NCBI GenBank assembly: GCA_021628825.1
Contig: JAJXRY010000001.1
Coordinates: forward strand, 620,001 to 684,000
Source: Lachnospiraceae bacterium
GTDB lineage: Bacteria > Bacillota > Clostridia > Lachnospirales > Lachnospiraceae
Direction of reading: 5' to 3'
Length of the DNA stretch: 64,000 nucleotides
The translations under genes were made by a program, and so were the position numbers. This document shows positions 1 through 9,103 of this stretch, piece by piece. The notes under the pieces were generated by a model. That model was not told the origin of the DNA, made no database searches, and saw only the letters and a list, made by a program, of their open reading frames with translations. Numbering within the stretch: position 1 is the first letter of the stretch; every line of letters begins with the position of its first letter.

Positions 1-168
1 TAATGTAATTCATAACCGTACCGTTTCCTTTGTGTTATATCGTTATATCGTTTCATCGTGTTCACGAACACTGATGAGGGAAAAATACAAAAAAGTAAGA
101 AAAAAATCTATAAAATAGTATAACACAAAATCATAGTAACATGGTGAACTGATTGAGTAGTGAAGCAC
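1..168. other. Gene-free left edge with short repeats
   Basis: No coding sequence is supported here. The stretch is AT-rich and lies downstream of the minus-strand esterase. It holds a doubled TTATATCG unit at about 38-50 and a 14-base palindrome (GTGTTC-AC-GAACAC) at 58-71. Neither can be tied to a function. The window edge cuts off whatever lies further left. Confidence 0.4.
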
Positions 169-1052
169 TTAAATCAAATTACCTAACGTTCTTTTTACAG
201 TCAGATATGCAACCAGTCGTTGATGGCCCGGTATTGCTTCTTTTACAAACGGCATCACCGCATAGGTATGGTACATGTCTTCTGCAATCTCCAACGTCAC
301 TTTTGCTCCATAGCTTTTTAACCGTTGCGCGGTGGACTGCGCCGCTGCGGAAAAGACTTCATCTCCGCCATAGGAAAGATACACATCCTTTATGCCATCA
401 TAAATACCCTTTGAAGTGTACAGCAATTCTTCCGGAAGCTCTTTCCCTCCTGTCATTCCCTTGAAAATATTGTCAAGCGCGGTGGTGCTCATGATCAGAT
501 CCGTCCTGTTAAGCTCTTCTGCGCGTTTTTCTTTCTTCTGCGGTCAAAGCGGATCCGGGAGAACTAAGAGCAATCTTCCCCGGCATCGGAACACCTTCTC
601 CCTGCCTATTGATGAATGACATCAACCAAAGAACCATAGCCGCTCCGGATGAGCCTCCTAAAAAAATGCAATCTTCTCTGCCGGATAATGTTCTAATGCC
701 ATTTTATAAGTTGCATATAGCATATTCAGTGCATCGATCAGATCATGCTCCGGTGCAAGTGGAAAATACGGAAGCAGCATATTTCTTCCGGTAGTTTTTG
801 CCAGGGATACCAGTTCCTTTGCATGAGACGGCTTCGGATATTTCAGCATTCCCCACCGGCTACATAAATACACACATAATCGGATTTCTTCTTATGAGAA
901 ATCTCCAGTACCGGAAAAATTTTTCTACCTTGTGCGTCTGAAAGGTAAGTTCCGGATCTTTTAATTCAGGAATGGAAGGCTTTTGCCATAAATTTCTGTA
1001 TTGGTATGATGTGGAACATTGTTTTTTTAAAAATGGTATATCTTACTGACAT
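169..1052 (-). CDS. Alpha/beta hydrolase (HSL/esterase-like), frame broken
   Basis: Likely a cytosolic carboxylesterase or acetyl-hydrolase of the hormone-sensitive-lipase branch (alpha/beta hydrolase fold-3). The start MSVRYTIFKK at 1052 has a GGAG site just upstream. After it come an oxyanion-type Gly-Gly-Gly region near 860, the nucleophile motif GGSSGAA near 635, and a C-terminal half with the charge-relay Asp (GGDEVF) and His (MYHTYAV). The frame breaks near 965, 850, 655 and 510, in short homopolymers (one a lost G, one an extra A), so the protein of about 290 residues must be reconstructed. It lies directly downstream of a TetR gene, probably in one transcript under its control. The substrate cannot be read from the sequence. 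Confidence 0.72.
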
Positions 1053-1066
1053 TCTGATTCTCCTTC

Positions 1067-1666
1067 TTACTTTTTCTCCTGGGATTTCGATCTGCAACAT
1101 AAACTTTGTGATCTCCCGGATTTCCTGCTTCATCATTTCTGTATCCACTTCCGTTGCCTCGGCCAGACCAAACATTGCAAAGATGTAACTATATGCCCGC
1201 ATATGTGGATCGCGAATCTTCCATACCCCTTCTTCGTTTCCGCGAATTAATATTTTCTCCAGCATTTTTTGCTTCATTCCGGAATATTGGCAACCGGAAC
1301 ACATCAAAATTCTGACGAAATTCTTCATTTTTCAATTTATCTCTGTATAAATCAATGACCGCAACAAACTGCGCTTCCGTAACCATCAGCAATTTCCGGA
1401 TAATCTCTGTCACCGGAATGCTTTTTATCCTCGCAATATTCGCCTAAAATCGTTCCGGCAGGATTTCCTCTTCCAAAAAAAGAATCTCATCGTAGAGTTC
1501 CTTTTTTGCTGTGAAAGTATCGCAGTATCGTTCCACGGACCACACCGCATGCTGCCGCAATCTCATCAATTCCAACTCCGGCATACCCTTTTTCCAGAAA
1601 CAGTGCGGAGGCTTTCTCCAATATCTGCTTTTTTCTCACTTCTGTATCATTGATTCTTTTTTGCAT
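1067..1666 (-). CDS. TetR/AcrR family transcriptional regulator, frame broken
   Basis: N-terminal helix-turn-helix of TetR type: after the start at 1666 come LEKASALFLEKGYAGVGIDE and an AAACGV...ILRYFHSKKELY recognition-helix region. The start is preceded by GGAGGAGG. The rest is the variable ligand-binding half, ending ...EIPGEK at about 1067. The frame breaks near 1505 (A run), 1440, 1290 and 1075; restoring them gives about 199 residues, normal for the family. The gene sits 14 bases ahead of the esterase, and its promoter carries two palindromes, so autoregulation plus control of the esterase is the simplest reading. The effector is unknown. Confidence 0.75.
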
Positions 1667-1687
1667 AAATAATCGCCTCCTCCCTCT

Positions 1688-1731
1688 TAATGACTTTTTG
1701 TCATTATAACAGTTAGTCGAAACTAATTCAA
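1688..1731 (-). promoter_or_regulatory. Promoter and candidate TetR operators
   Basis: On the minus strand TTGAAT (1726-1731) and TATAAT (1703-1708) are 17 bases apart. A palindrome TTAGT-CGAA-ACTAA (1713-1726) fills the spacer and a second perfect inverted repeat TAATGAC-N5-GTCATTA (1688-1706) overlaps the -10 and start site. This placement fits repressor binding by the TetR protein encoded directly downstream. Confidence 0.7.
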
Positions 1732-1821
1732 GTCTTTATGTAACAAAAAAGGCAAGTATTCCTTTTGAATACTTACCTCCGAATATTGCTTTTTCTTCTG
1801 GCTATTCCGATTTTTGCCTGT

Positions 1822-2193
1822 CTATTTTTTTATCATTTTCTTCTTCATCACGTGATGTTCAAACTCAACCCATGCGATCTCGGCAAATATCACAATCAAC
1901 AAAATAACCACCTGAAATACGCTGCTATCCAGTTTTTCTATAAAATATACAAAAAAACGGATAATGTAATAAAAAGCGCACATCCAAAAATTATAAGATT
2001 TCTGCCATGTCTATGATTCCATTCCGTAACACTCGTCAGTTCATCTTCACGAGGCGGTTTCTCTCCCGTGTTTATTGTTACCGGTTTTTTTCAGCCTTAT
2101 ACTGTCTTATTCCAAGTATAATAAAAAAATAAGCGAAACCAGTAATGAAATTACCAAATAAATAATTATAGCAGCCATATCTATCCTCTGCAT
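1822..2193 (-). CDS. Small integral membrane protein, frame broken
   Basis: A good Shine-Dalgarno (AAGGAGG) precedes an ATG at 2193. The product begins MQRIDMAAIIIYLVISLLVS, a first membrane helix. After at least two frame breaks the chain continues with a hydrophilic stretch (ELTSVTEWNHRHGRN) followed by two more hydrophobic segments (IIFGCALFITLSVFLYI and VFQVVILLIVIFAEI) and a basic tail ending MIKK. About 120 residues in total. I do not recognise the family. A conserved 31-base element with a TTAC-N4-GTAA palindrome lies upstream and is shared with the cardiolipin synthase locus, so the two may be co-regulated. Confidence 0.5.
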
Positions 2194-2245
2194 ATGCCAC
2201 AGCCTCCTTTTTATGTCTGGATGGTTCGTCCAGATAGCTTATGTA

Positions 2246-2276
2246 AATTTGCTTATTTACTATTGTAACAATTACA
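2246..2276 (-). promoter_or_regulatory. Shared 31-bp element with BlaI/MecI-like box
   Basis: This block matches 7203-7233 at 29 of 31 positions. Its core is the palindrome TTAC-TATT-GTAA (2257-2268). It lies about 55 bases upstream of the small membrane protein. The half-sites resemble BlaI-type operators (TTAC-N4-GTAA), but no blaI-like gene is in the window. Confidence 0.5.
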
Positions 2277-2332
2277 TGCCTTTTTCAAGTTTCACAAAAT
2301 CAAGACATCTACTTTTTCCCTTATAATTGGAT

Positions 2333-2786
2333 TCACCTACGCATAAAACTATATAAACAATTAGCTTTATTAATGATTATCTCGGCATTTTTTTCTACAC
2401 CATGTAAGTTCATCAATACATAACTGCTTATAATATTTTTTTCAGCGATCGTATCTTTCTTATCCTCTTTAGATTTACTTCTATTAACTGTTTATCCTCC
2501 ACCGGAATCATAAGATTATAATTTAATACTCCCAACAATTTCCCTTTTTTTATCAAATATTTTTATCAAAATCTGCTCTGGGATTCATTTTTCTTATGTT
2601 TTTTTCTACCGGATGTGATAATGGAATAAGATATTTATGTTCATTGCATACTACAACTGTACCTACATATATTCGATGCTGCTTTCCAATTTGCGGAGAA
2701 ACTGATGAGACTCGATCATCAATATTATGTAGATTTCTAATATATTTCATATCTATCTGGTATAGATTTAATCTTTCCTGTTTCAT
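2333..2786 (-). CDS. Type III toxin ToxN/AbiQ-like endoribonuclease
   Basis: Toxin of a type III toxin-antitoxin system. The family cuts RNA and is held inactive by its own repeat RNA. The N-terminal half is clear: LNLYQIDMKYIRNLHNIDDR, then GTVVV..HKYLIPLSHP, matching the ToxN/AbiQ fold including the PL(S/T)SP-type active-site segment. After an indel near 2560 the chain continues IFDKKGKLLGVLNYNLMIPV, and after another near 2400 ends CRKNAEIIINKANCLYSFMRR, the usual C-terminal helix. Reconstructed length is about 150 residues against 165-170 for known members. Start at 2786 with GAGGAGG five bases upstream. It sits directly behind a promoter, an antitoxin-like RNA and an intrinsic terminator, the diagnostic order of these systems. 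Confidence 0.8.
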
Positions 2787-2800
2787 ATACCTCCTCATAT

Positions 2801-2832
2801 TAAAAAGTGGCTATGCTAAAAAGCATAGCCAC
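2801..2832 (-). terminator. Intrinsic terminator between antitoxin RNA and toxin
   Basis: An 11-bp perfect stem (GTGGCTATGCT / AGCATAGCCAC) with a 4-base loop at 2807-2832, followed on the minus strand by a T run at 2801-2806. It sits just before the toxin ribosome binding site. In type III systems this leaky terminator sets the antitoxin:toxin ratio. Confidence 0.85.
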
Positions 2833-2898
2833 CATGAAGAATCACCAAAGGCGATTCTTACGCTTTTACAACCTCCACTTATAGGTAGGACTCACCTT
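2801..2898 (-). ncRNA. Type III antitoxin RNA (ToxI-like), apparently one repeat
   Basis: Between the promoter and the terminator lies about 95 bases of non-coding RNA. Its 5' part (about 2866-2897) reads AGGTGAGTCCTACCTATAAG followed by a GGAGG-containing segment. From memory of the ToxI repeat, this matches closely, with a paired change (GCT/AGC becomes CCT/AGG) that keeps the pseudoknot stem. Only one copy is visible, followed by an unrelated 8-bp hairpin with a TTT loop at 2839-2857 and then the terminator. Known antitoxins usually carry two or more copies, so the array is either truly minimal or was collapsed in assembly. Confidence 0.72.
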
Positions 2899-2902
2899 TA
2901 AT

Positions 2903-2937
2903 ATTATAATACCAAAAAAATCGAAAAAAATAGTCAA
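2903..2937 (-). promoter_or_regulatory. Promoter of the type III TA locus
   Basis: Minus-strand -10 TATAAT at 2903-2908 and TTGACT at 2932-2937. The spacer reads 23 bases, too long, but it contains two A7 runs, which are the error-prone sites in this sequence. The -10 is well placed, giving a start near the first antitoxin repeat. Confidence 0.5.
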
Positions 2938-2985
2938 TACAATTTATGGCAAAAATTTACTTCTATGCATAACCCCCCAGTTTAT

Positions 2986-3352
2986 TTAATGAATTTTTCC
3001 TATATGCTTGTCCAATCTCCATTGTGGTGCCGCGCCATCATCGGCATAATACTCATCTATTGCTATGATTTTATCATTTTTCATTTGAATAAAGGACGTT
3101 ACATGAAAAGAAATACTTTTTATCTTTAGGATAGATTTGTGTAACAGTAATAATCAAATCATTTACAATTTCTACTCTCTCAACGGTTCCATCCCATTCT
3201 CCGGGATACTCACAATTCGCGGTAATATATTCATCCACCGTAAAATGCTCGTTGCTGCAATGCCAATTCACATAGGCATCTTTATGAAAGTATTTTCTGA
3301 TTTCTTTCTCATCCTGGGCAAGAACGGCTTTCCAAAATTGTTTTATATTCAT
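2986..3352 (-). CDS. SnoaL/NTF2-like protein, copy 1, frame broken
   Basis: Small cone-shaped alpha+beta barrel protein of the nuclear transport factor 2 / SnoaL type. Start MNIKQFWKAVLAQDEKEIRK at 3352; then VNWHCSNEHFTVDEYITANC and the strand-rich GEWDGTVERVEIVNDLIITV. After an A-run indel near 3105 it continues FIQMKNDKIIAIDEYYADDG and ends near 2986, about 122 residues. It follows a histidine phosphatase remnant on the same strand. A second diverged copy at 8316-8620 is fused in frame to a phosphatase. Members bind or modify small molecules; the ligand is unknown. Confidence 0.68.
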
Positions 3353-3400
3353 GTTGCTATGAGTCCCCTTACTGTTCCATCGTTCGAAAATTTGAAGTTA

Positions 3401-3801
3401 TCAAAATAAATCATGTTTGCAAATAGCATGACAATGTGCTTCGCTATCAAATTGAAACTCCACAATCCAGGGCATTTTTGTGTTTTTCATTTTTCATGAA
3501 TTCTTCATATCCAAAAGAAGCATCAAAATAATTTATTCATCAATCCAGCCATTATCTACTTTTCTTTCCCGGAATCCATCAATCACTTCAATTTTAATCC
3601 CCTCTAAATCTGTGAATTCCTTAATTGTATCCACAGCACGTTGAAATGGACTTGATACAGCAACATTGATTTCTTTATCTGCCAAATATTTGGTGACAAG
3701 TTTCCTGTCATTTAAACCTTTAGGGGTTAGCTCACGTAAAAGCATCGTTGTGGTTATTATAATTCGGCTCTGCATGACGCACATAATACACTTTTTGTCA
3801 C
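3401..3801 (-). pseudogene. Histidine phosphatase, copy 1, internal deletion
   Basis: The histidine phosphatase superfamily signature VYYVRHAEPNY (the RHG/RHA phospho-acceptor) follows a GTG start at 3801 with a GAGGTG site. The chain runs through ELTPKGLNDRKLVTKYL, AVSSPFQRAVDTIKEF and DGFRERK to GWIDE, then stops. The next sequence encodes YFDASFGYEEFMK and a C-terminal ICKHDLF. About 65 residues are missing between GWID and NYFDAS, and they include the second catalytic-His segment (GGHGTALS) that copy 2 at 8,840-8,640 retains. The protein cannot be active. An extra A also breaks the frame near 3750. Confidence 0.7.
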
Positions 3802-3816
3802 TGACTGCACCTCATT

Positions 3817-3859
3817 AATTTCCAATTTACATATTTTTGTTCTACTTCAATCTATTTAC
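3817..3859 (-). repeat. 43-bp boundary repeat, copy A
   Basis: On the minus strand the element reads GTAAATAGATTG, a variable purine-rich middle, then ATGTAAATTGG. It contains the stop codon of the upstream hydrolase and ends just before the phosphatase ribosome binding site. Close copies lie at 9104-9146 and 12155-12196, and the right half alone at 16761-16774. Confidence 0.7.
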
Positions 3860-4521
3860 CATAAATACCACCATACATCTCTATCGCTTTTTGCTAACCC
3901 CTGTGGATTATCCATGTTCACTTCATGTCCGGAATGATCAATGGTAACAAATTTTGCATTTGTCAATTTTTCCTGTAAGGTTGATTGCAGCCTTTTTATT
4001 GACCTTATCCTTTTCGCCGCACATAACAAGTACAGGACACTTTACCCTGTCAAGCTCCCTTGTGAAATCCAGATCTGCCATGGAATTTGTAAGTGTAATA
4101 AAATCTTTCTTACAGAATCCAATGTCCTTAAACTGACTTTCCGGCATAAATTTGAACAGCACATTTTGTATCTTAAGAAGAAATTTAGGCATATCATACT
4201 GTGGTGCAATAAGCACAAGAGAACCTGCTTTTTGAGGAAAATCTATAGCGTAATTCAAAGCAAGAACTGCGCCAAGCGAGAGTCCGCAAAGATGAACCGG
4301 CTCTGAAAAGACATTACAGTATTCACAAAATGAAGAGTATATTTTACTGTAAGTACAATTTCCCTCACGGATAAACTCACTCAATTCAGGAATAACCATT
4401 TCCAACTTATCTGCAAGACATTCTTTTTGCTTTTATCCCAGCTTGACGCATTCTGTCCAAGCCCATGTACAAAAAAATATACTTCATTTCCATATCTCCC
4501 AAATTTTTTTCCTGATTTCAT
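3852..4521 (-). CDS. Alpha/beta hydrolase, frame broken
   Basis: Soluble alpha/beta hydrolase of about 220 residues. Start MKSGKKFGRYGNEVYFFVHG at 4521, with the oxyanion HGLGQ; nucleophile elbow CGLSLGA; acid VMCGEKDKV; catalytic His in the C-terminal DHSGHEVNMDNPQG. The frame breaks near 4430 and 3965 in A/T runs. The start is 8 bases downstream of the acetyltransferase stop, suggesting translational linkage. The last codons (YGGIYGK and TAG) merge into the 43-bp boundary repeat. A piece of the same C-terminal coding sequence (HEVNMDNPQGLAKAI) reappears at 11053-11092. Substrate unknown. Confidence 0.7.
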
Positions 4522-4528
4522 GTTCTTC

Positions 4529-5046
4529 TTACTTACGCAAAAATACCTTTTTGGCACTTACATCATAAGATATATTCCATCTGTCTTTCTTTTTGTCCGC
4601 ATTCCCATTTTTCTCATAAAATCTCTCTGCCGAGGTATTTCCTGCCCATACATTCAATGTTACTTCATAACAGCCCAGCTGCTTTTGCTTGGTTTTTTTA
4701 ACATATTCAAACAGACATTCACCAATATGCCGGCCCCGTGTCTCTTGACTGACACATAGATCATCAATAAAAAGGGACTTAAATGGCACCATATTGTTTG
4801 AAAAAGGCTGCTCCTGTAATTGACAAAAGGCATACTCTACGCAAACATTATCCTCATCCACTGCAACATATATTGGCTTTTCATCATTTTTTTCCAAAAG
4901 TTCCATTAATTCGTCTGCAGTATACTTTTGTCGTACCTGGAATAAAAAAATATCAGGCCTTATATCTGCATGAATTTGTAAAACCTGCTTTAACAATTCC
5001 AGAATTATCAGGGATATCTGTTTCTTCTGCTTTTTCTGATAATCAT
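4529..5046 (-). CDS. GNAT N-acetyltransferase
   Basis: Acetyl-CoA dependent N-acetyltransferase. The likely start is the ATG at 5046 (MIIRKAEETDIP after correcting one A), with TTGGAG nine bases before it. Core: ELLKQVLQIHADIRPDIF, then FIDDLCVSQETRGRHIGECL, the acetyl-CoA pyrophosphate loop (Q/R-x-x-G-x-G/A), and NTSAERFYEKNG, motif B. About 170 residues, normal for the family. As written the reading frame is continuous with the SdpI-family gene upstream, but that is produced by compensating indels near 5145 and 5025 rather than a true fusion. Substrate unknown. Confidence 0.75.
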
Positions 5047-5096
5047 TTTTATTCTCCAATCTGCTAATAACAGTTTTTTTATTGTTTTTCTCTTTT

Positions 5097-5497
5097 TCAC
5101 GCATCTTTCTGTAAATCGGATCTAGCTGATCCATCATCATTAAAATGTTTTTTTCAATGCTTTTCTCTGTCGGATAAATTGATGCAATCATAATAACACA
5201 TTGAATTGTCACAAGAATCACCCCTGCAAATCCAATCGTATTCTTATCACGATGGTACAATGGAATATGTATTAATGCGGATGGTATCATCATTAGCCAT
5301 CCTGCTTTCCACCAAAGTTTTCCACAATAGTCGTGAGCGAATTTCCACGTATCCATATTTTTCATCGAACGGGGTGTTCTGTATCCCGACATACCGTTTA
5401 TATGTTTGGGGCAATGCTTCCACATCATTCTTCCACCAATAACCATAACCACAGGAATTATTAAATCACATATTAACATAAACCACCAAAACCACAT
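5097..5497 (-). CDS. SdpI/YhfL-family integral membrane protein
   Basis: Three to four hydrophobic segments and the family hallmark GYRTPRSMKNMDTWKFAH at residues 38-55, followed by CGKLWWKAGW and IYPTEKSIEK near the C-terminus. SdpI proteins give immunity to the SdpC killing toxin in Bacillus, but most homologues have no known role. Start at 5497 behind GGGG. With one A removed near 5145 the protein ends NDDGSARSDLQKDA at 5097, which is where family members stop (about 133 residues). It precedes the GNAT gene by 50 bases. Confidence 0.75.
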
Positions 5498-5541
5498 AGC
5501 ATCATCCCCTATTTATCAGAACAAATCATGTTTATATCTCT

Positions 5542-7111
5542 TTACAACAGCCCTGCAAACAGTCTCATAAACAACTGCCCCAGCCGCAGATAGGTACTCC
5601 GTCCGGTAAGATATTCTTCCGTGACTTCCCGACAGTCATTCATTGTCGCTTTCAGATCGTTCCGTATGTCCAGAACTGCCTGACAATCTGCCATAAAACA
5701 TCCGTTTTCAAAATGATGATAGAGACTCCTGTAATCCAGATTTATCGTTCCGCAGGTTGCCATACAGTCATCTGCAACACTCATCTTGGCATGGCAGAAG
5801 CCGGGTGTCCACTCATAGATTCTTACTCCATGTTTTACGAGTCCGTGATAAAAAGGATCTTGTAATGCTATAGATAAATTTCTTATCCGGAATCCCCGGT
5901 GTGATAATTCTGACATCCACTCCGCGCTTTGCAGCAAGGCACAAAGCATGAGACATTTCGTCGGTAATGATCAGATACGGTGTCATAAACCAACAGTATT
6001 TTTCTGCCTTGTCTGCCATGCTGATATACACTTCCTCGCCTACCTGTTCATCATCCATAGGAATATCCGCATACGGCTGCACAAATCCATTCTGCTTAGC
6101 CCGGTAGTCGTTTTGCACGAGAAATTGACTGAAATCCGTGTCATTTTTATCTTTCTCACTGACAGCATTCCACATCTCTAAAAAGGTGATCGTTAAAGAT
6201 CTGACAGCCTCCCCTTCCAACCGGATTCCGGTGTCTTTCCACTGTCCATATGGATTGGTATAATTAAAATACTCATTCGCCAGATTATAACCGCCTGTAA
6301 AACCGACTTTTCCATCAATGACTGTGATCTTTCTATGGTCACGGTTATTCAGAAAGACATTTAACCCCGGCGTAAACGGATTAAATACTCTGCATTTGAT
6401 TCCAAGCCGTTCCATCTTCTTCACAAAATCGGTGTTAATAAATCCGATTGATCCCATATCATCATAAAAAAACACGAACCTCTACACCTGCTTTTGCACG
6501 CTCTACAAGCACATCCTGAAGCTGATGCCATGCCTTATCATCTTCGATTGCATGATACTCCATAAAAATGAATTTTTCCGCTTTTGACAGATCGTCAATC
6601 TGTGCATGCAGACCTTTGATCGCTTCATCATAGTATGTAACATCTGTATTCTGATACACCGGGTAATGTGCATTTCTCTGAATGTACTCACTTATATTTC
6701 CAGCTTTGGGTGTCTTTTTTTTGATCCTTTCCAAATCCTCCTCATTTTCCGGAAGCAACGGGAACAGTTTCCTGTCAATATCTATATACCGCTGCTTCAT
6801 TTTTCGTGTTCCCCCGTTTAATCCAATCAGCAAATACAAGGACACACCCATAATCGGAAAGACAAGGATCAAAATAATCCATGGCATTTTTCATAGACGA
6901 AGTTTTTATCTGAGGAATACAAAAAAACCAAAACCAGAATTCCTGCAAACAATCTTGTAATCAGATTGATAATTTCTGCATATTCATTCAATCTTGTAAT
7001 CATAACGATGATAAAAAGCAGCTTCCAGTAATATGCAAAATCCGGAAAAAAACATAATCTCTTAACTCCATTCTTTGTAATCGCTCTGCTCTCTAAAGTA
7101 TCCTGCTTCAT
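5542..7111 (-). CDS. cls: Cardiolipin synthase / phospholipase D family, frame broken
   Basis: Membrane enzyme joining phosphatidylglycerol units to cardiolipin. The N-terminus has two hydrophobic segments (FIIVMITRL... and WIILILVFPIMGVSLYLLIG). Both phospholipase D motifs are present: HRKITVIDG with FTGGYN near 6330, and HAKMSVADD with GTINLDYRS near 5790. Linker features NTDVTYYDEAIKGL and KFIFMEYHAIEDD are typical of the family. Start at 7111 with GGGGGAGGG. The frame breaks near 6890, 6470 and 5870 in A/T runs; corrected length is about 520 residues. The upstream region shares a 31-base element with the small membrane gene at 1822-2193. Confidence 0.85.
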
Positions 7112-7202
7112 ATAAATGCCCTCCCCCTTTGTACATGACTTTGCATCGTTCTTTCCTCTGATTGCTTTTACATTTTTTTAATCTTATATCCGATGATATC
7201 AT

Positions 7203-7233
7203 AATTTGCTTACTTACTATTGTAACAATTTCA
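7203..7233 (-). promoter_or_regulatory. Shared 31-bp element, second copy
   Basis: 29 of 31 positions match 2246-2276, including the TTAC-TATT-GTAA palindrome (7214-7225). It lies about 100 bases before the cardiolipin synthase start. The palindrome could overlap a promoter (minus-strand TTGTTA, then TATGAT about 19 bases on). Confidence 0.5.
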
Positions 7234-7303
7234 TTACTTTCCACGATAAATCAAAAGTAATACTAAGCTTTGCACCGGTTCCGTTCAATACAAACCAACT
7301 GTT

Positions 7304-8269
7304 TTACTTGCCTAGGGATATAGGTTTTAGTCCATTTTTCCTTATATTTTCTAATTCTTCTGCTGTTAAGCACTGTGACTCATAAAGCCGTAAATATTCT
7401 TTTTGACACATCTGAATCAAATATTAATACGTCATCAGAATTTATCGTAACATCAACACCACTATGATACAATTTCCCAATCGGATGCATAGACATATCT
7501 GCAACTCTTCCAAGTAAAAATATTACTTGTTGGTGTAATGTTTAATCTTATTTTATGCTCTGCCAAAAAGCGAATTACGGATTCGTCACCAGCTGCTGCT
7601 ATACCATGTTGAACCTCATCAAGTTCTAATTCTTCTACTGCTGTTCTTACGTCTTTAGCAGTTCCCCATTCCCCAACATGTGCTTTTTAATCTTAATCCT
7701 TCCTTTTTTTGCACGTCGATAAATTCCTTTAAAATTTTCAATAGGTTGCGCTAATTCATCTCCATATAAATCAATAGAATAAAAATTTTTTTGTTTCCCC
7801 AAAAAGTAAGATAAGCACTCCTCTAAATAACTGATTGGACAGTGTCTTGATAATCCTATCTGGAGCCTTAATTCGATATTGGGAGCGATCTCTTTTTGAG
7901 CACTTGTAAAAGCATTAACCAACTCATCAATATCATCATTAAAAAATTCCTTTAACCCCCAAACATCCTCCCCAATTTCAAGCACAGTTACCCCCATCTT
8001 CCTTAGCTTGTTGAAAGGATGCTCTGATTAAAAAGTTTTCTCATCTCAGTACTATTGAAATCCTGACCAATATATTTTTTTGACTCCATTGATCCATCTC
8101 ATCCATTGATGCTAAAGGACTCACTAATGGCTCAATTTTTTTACCAGTTATCTGATATATGAACTTTCTATTTCCCCCAAGCACAAAATGATTATGTAAG
8201 TCTGCTTTCGGATATTTTTCTTAATTCTTCCAGATTTCTTTGCTTCAATGCATCTGTAAAATTATACAT
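7304..8269 (-). CDS. Adenosine deaminase-like amidohydrolase, frame broken
   Basis: Metal-dependent deaminase of the ADA family, acting on adenosine or a related purine in the cytosol. Zinc motif ADLHNHF near the N-terminus; IGLSRHCP...; [19 protein letters not shown]; then HVGEWG (zinc His plus catalytic Glu), VQHGIAA, the active-site His, and [16 protein letters not shown], the zinc-binding Asp pair. Likely start [18 protein letters not shown] at 8269. The frame breaks near 8220, 8080, 8020, 7680 and 7520. Corrected length about 320 residues, slightly shorter than usual. The sequence just upstream (MENIRRLGDN) is open but lacks a ribosome site and may be a junction remnant. Confidence 0.72.
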
Positions 8270-8315
8270 AAATCTGTTGTCTCCCAGCCGTCTGATATTC
8301 TCCATAAGTTCTAAT

Positions 8316-9088
8316 TTATTTAATGAATGTTCCTATGTGCTTGTCCAATCTCCATTGTGGTGCCGCGCTATCATCGGCATAATACTCATCTATTGCTATG
8401 ATTTTTATCATTTTTTTCATTTTGAATAAAGGACGTTACATGAAAAAGAAATACTTTTTATCTTTAGGATAGATTTGTGTAACAGTAATAATCAAATCAT
8501 TTATCATTTCTATCCGCTCAACAATTCCATCCCATTCCCCAGGGTACTCACAATTTGCAATAATATATTCATCTATCGTAAAATGTTCATTAGGACAATG
8601 CCAATTCACATAGGCATCTTCATATCCAAAAGAAGCATCAAAATAATTTATAATTGTGCTTAATGCCGTACCATGACCACCTATAACTATATTTTTTCCT
8701 TTGTAGTGTTCTATCAGTTTCAATAATGCAGAAACATTTCTTTCCTGAACTTCTTGAAGACATTCACCATCGGGTAATTTATAGTTGAAATCATCCCATT
8801 GCTTTTGTGTAAATGAGGTGAAATCATCAATCCAGCCACTATCTACTTTTTCTTTCCCGGAATCCATCAATCACTTCAATTTTAATCCCCTCTAAATCTG
8901 TGAATTCCTTAATTGTATCTACAGCACGTCGAAATGGACTTGATACAGCAACATTGATTTCTTTATCTGCCAAAAATTTGGTGACAAGTTTCCTGTCATT
9001 TAAACCTTTAGGGGATAATTCACGTAAAGCATCGTTATGGTTATCATAATTTGGCTCTGCATGACGCACATAATACACTTTTTGTCAC
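8316..9088 (-). CDS. Histidine phosphatase fused to SnoaL-like domain, copy 2
   Basis: Phosphatase half: GTG start at 9088, YYVRHAEPNYDNHNDALREL, SSPFRRAVDTIKEF, then, unlike copy 1, the full middle with DFTSFTQKQWDDFNY and the catalytic-His loop VIGGHGTALSTIINYFDASF. At about 8620 the phosphatase breaks off after FGYE and continues in frame as DAYVNWHCPNEHFTIDEYI, the interior of the SnoaL-like protein, ending near 8316. The phosphatase C-terminus and the first 22 or so SnoaL residues are missing. Indels near 8860, 9080 and 8440 break the written frame. About 255 residues if expressed. The DNA is clearly diverged from copy 1 in the SnoaL part, so it is not an assembly duplicate. Confidence 0.65.
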
Positions 9089-9103
9089 TGACTGCACCTC
9101 ATT

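Noticed and set aside
1765..2016. Plus-strand membrane-like ORF
   Set aside because: It is the shadow of the minus-strand small membrane protein, which has a strong ribosome site and a coherent set of hydrophobic segments.
4529..5497. A continuous 322-codon frame that looks like an SdpI-GNAT fusion protein
   Set aside because: With one A removed near 5145 the SdpI part ends where its family ends (SDLQKDA, stop), and with indels corrected near 5025 a normal GNAT start with its own ribosome site appears. The fusion is made by compensating indels.
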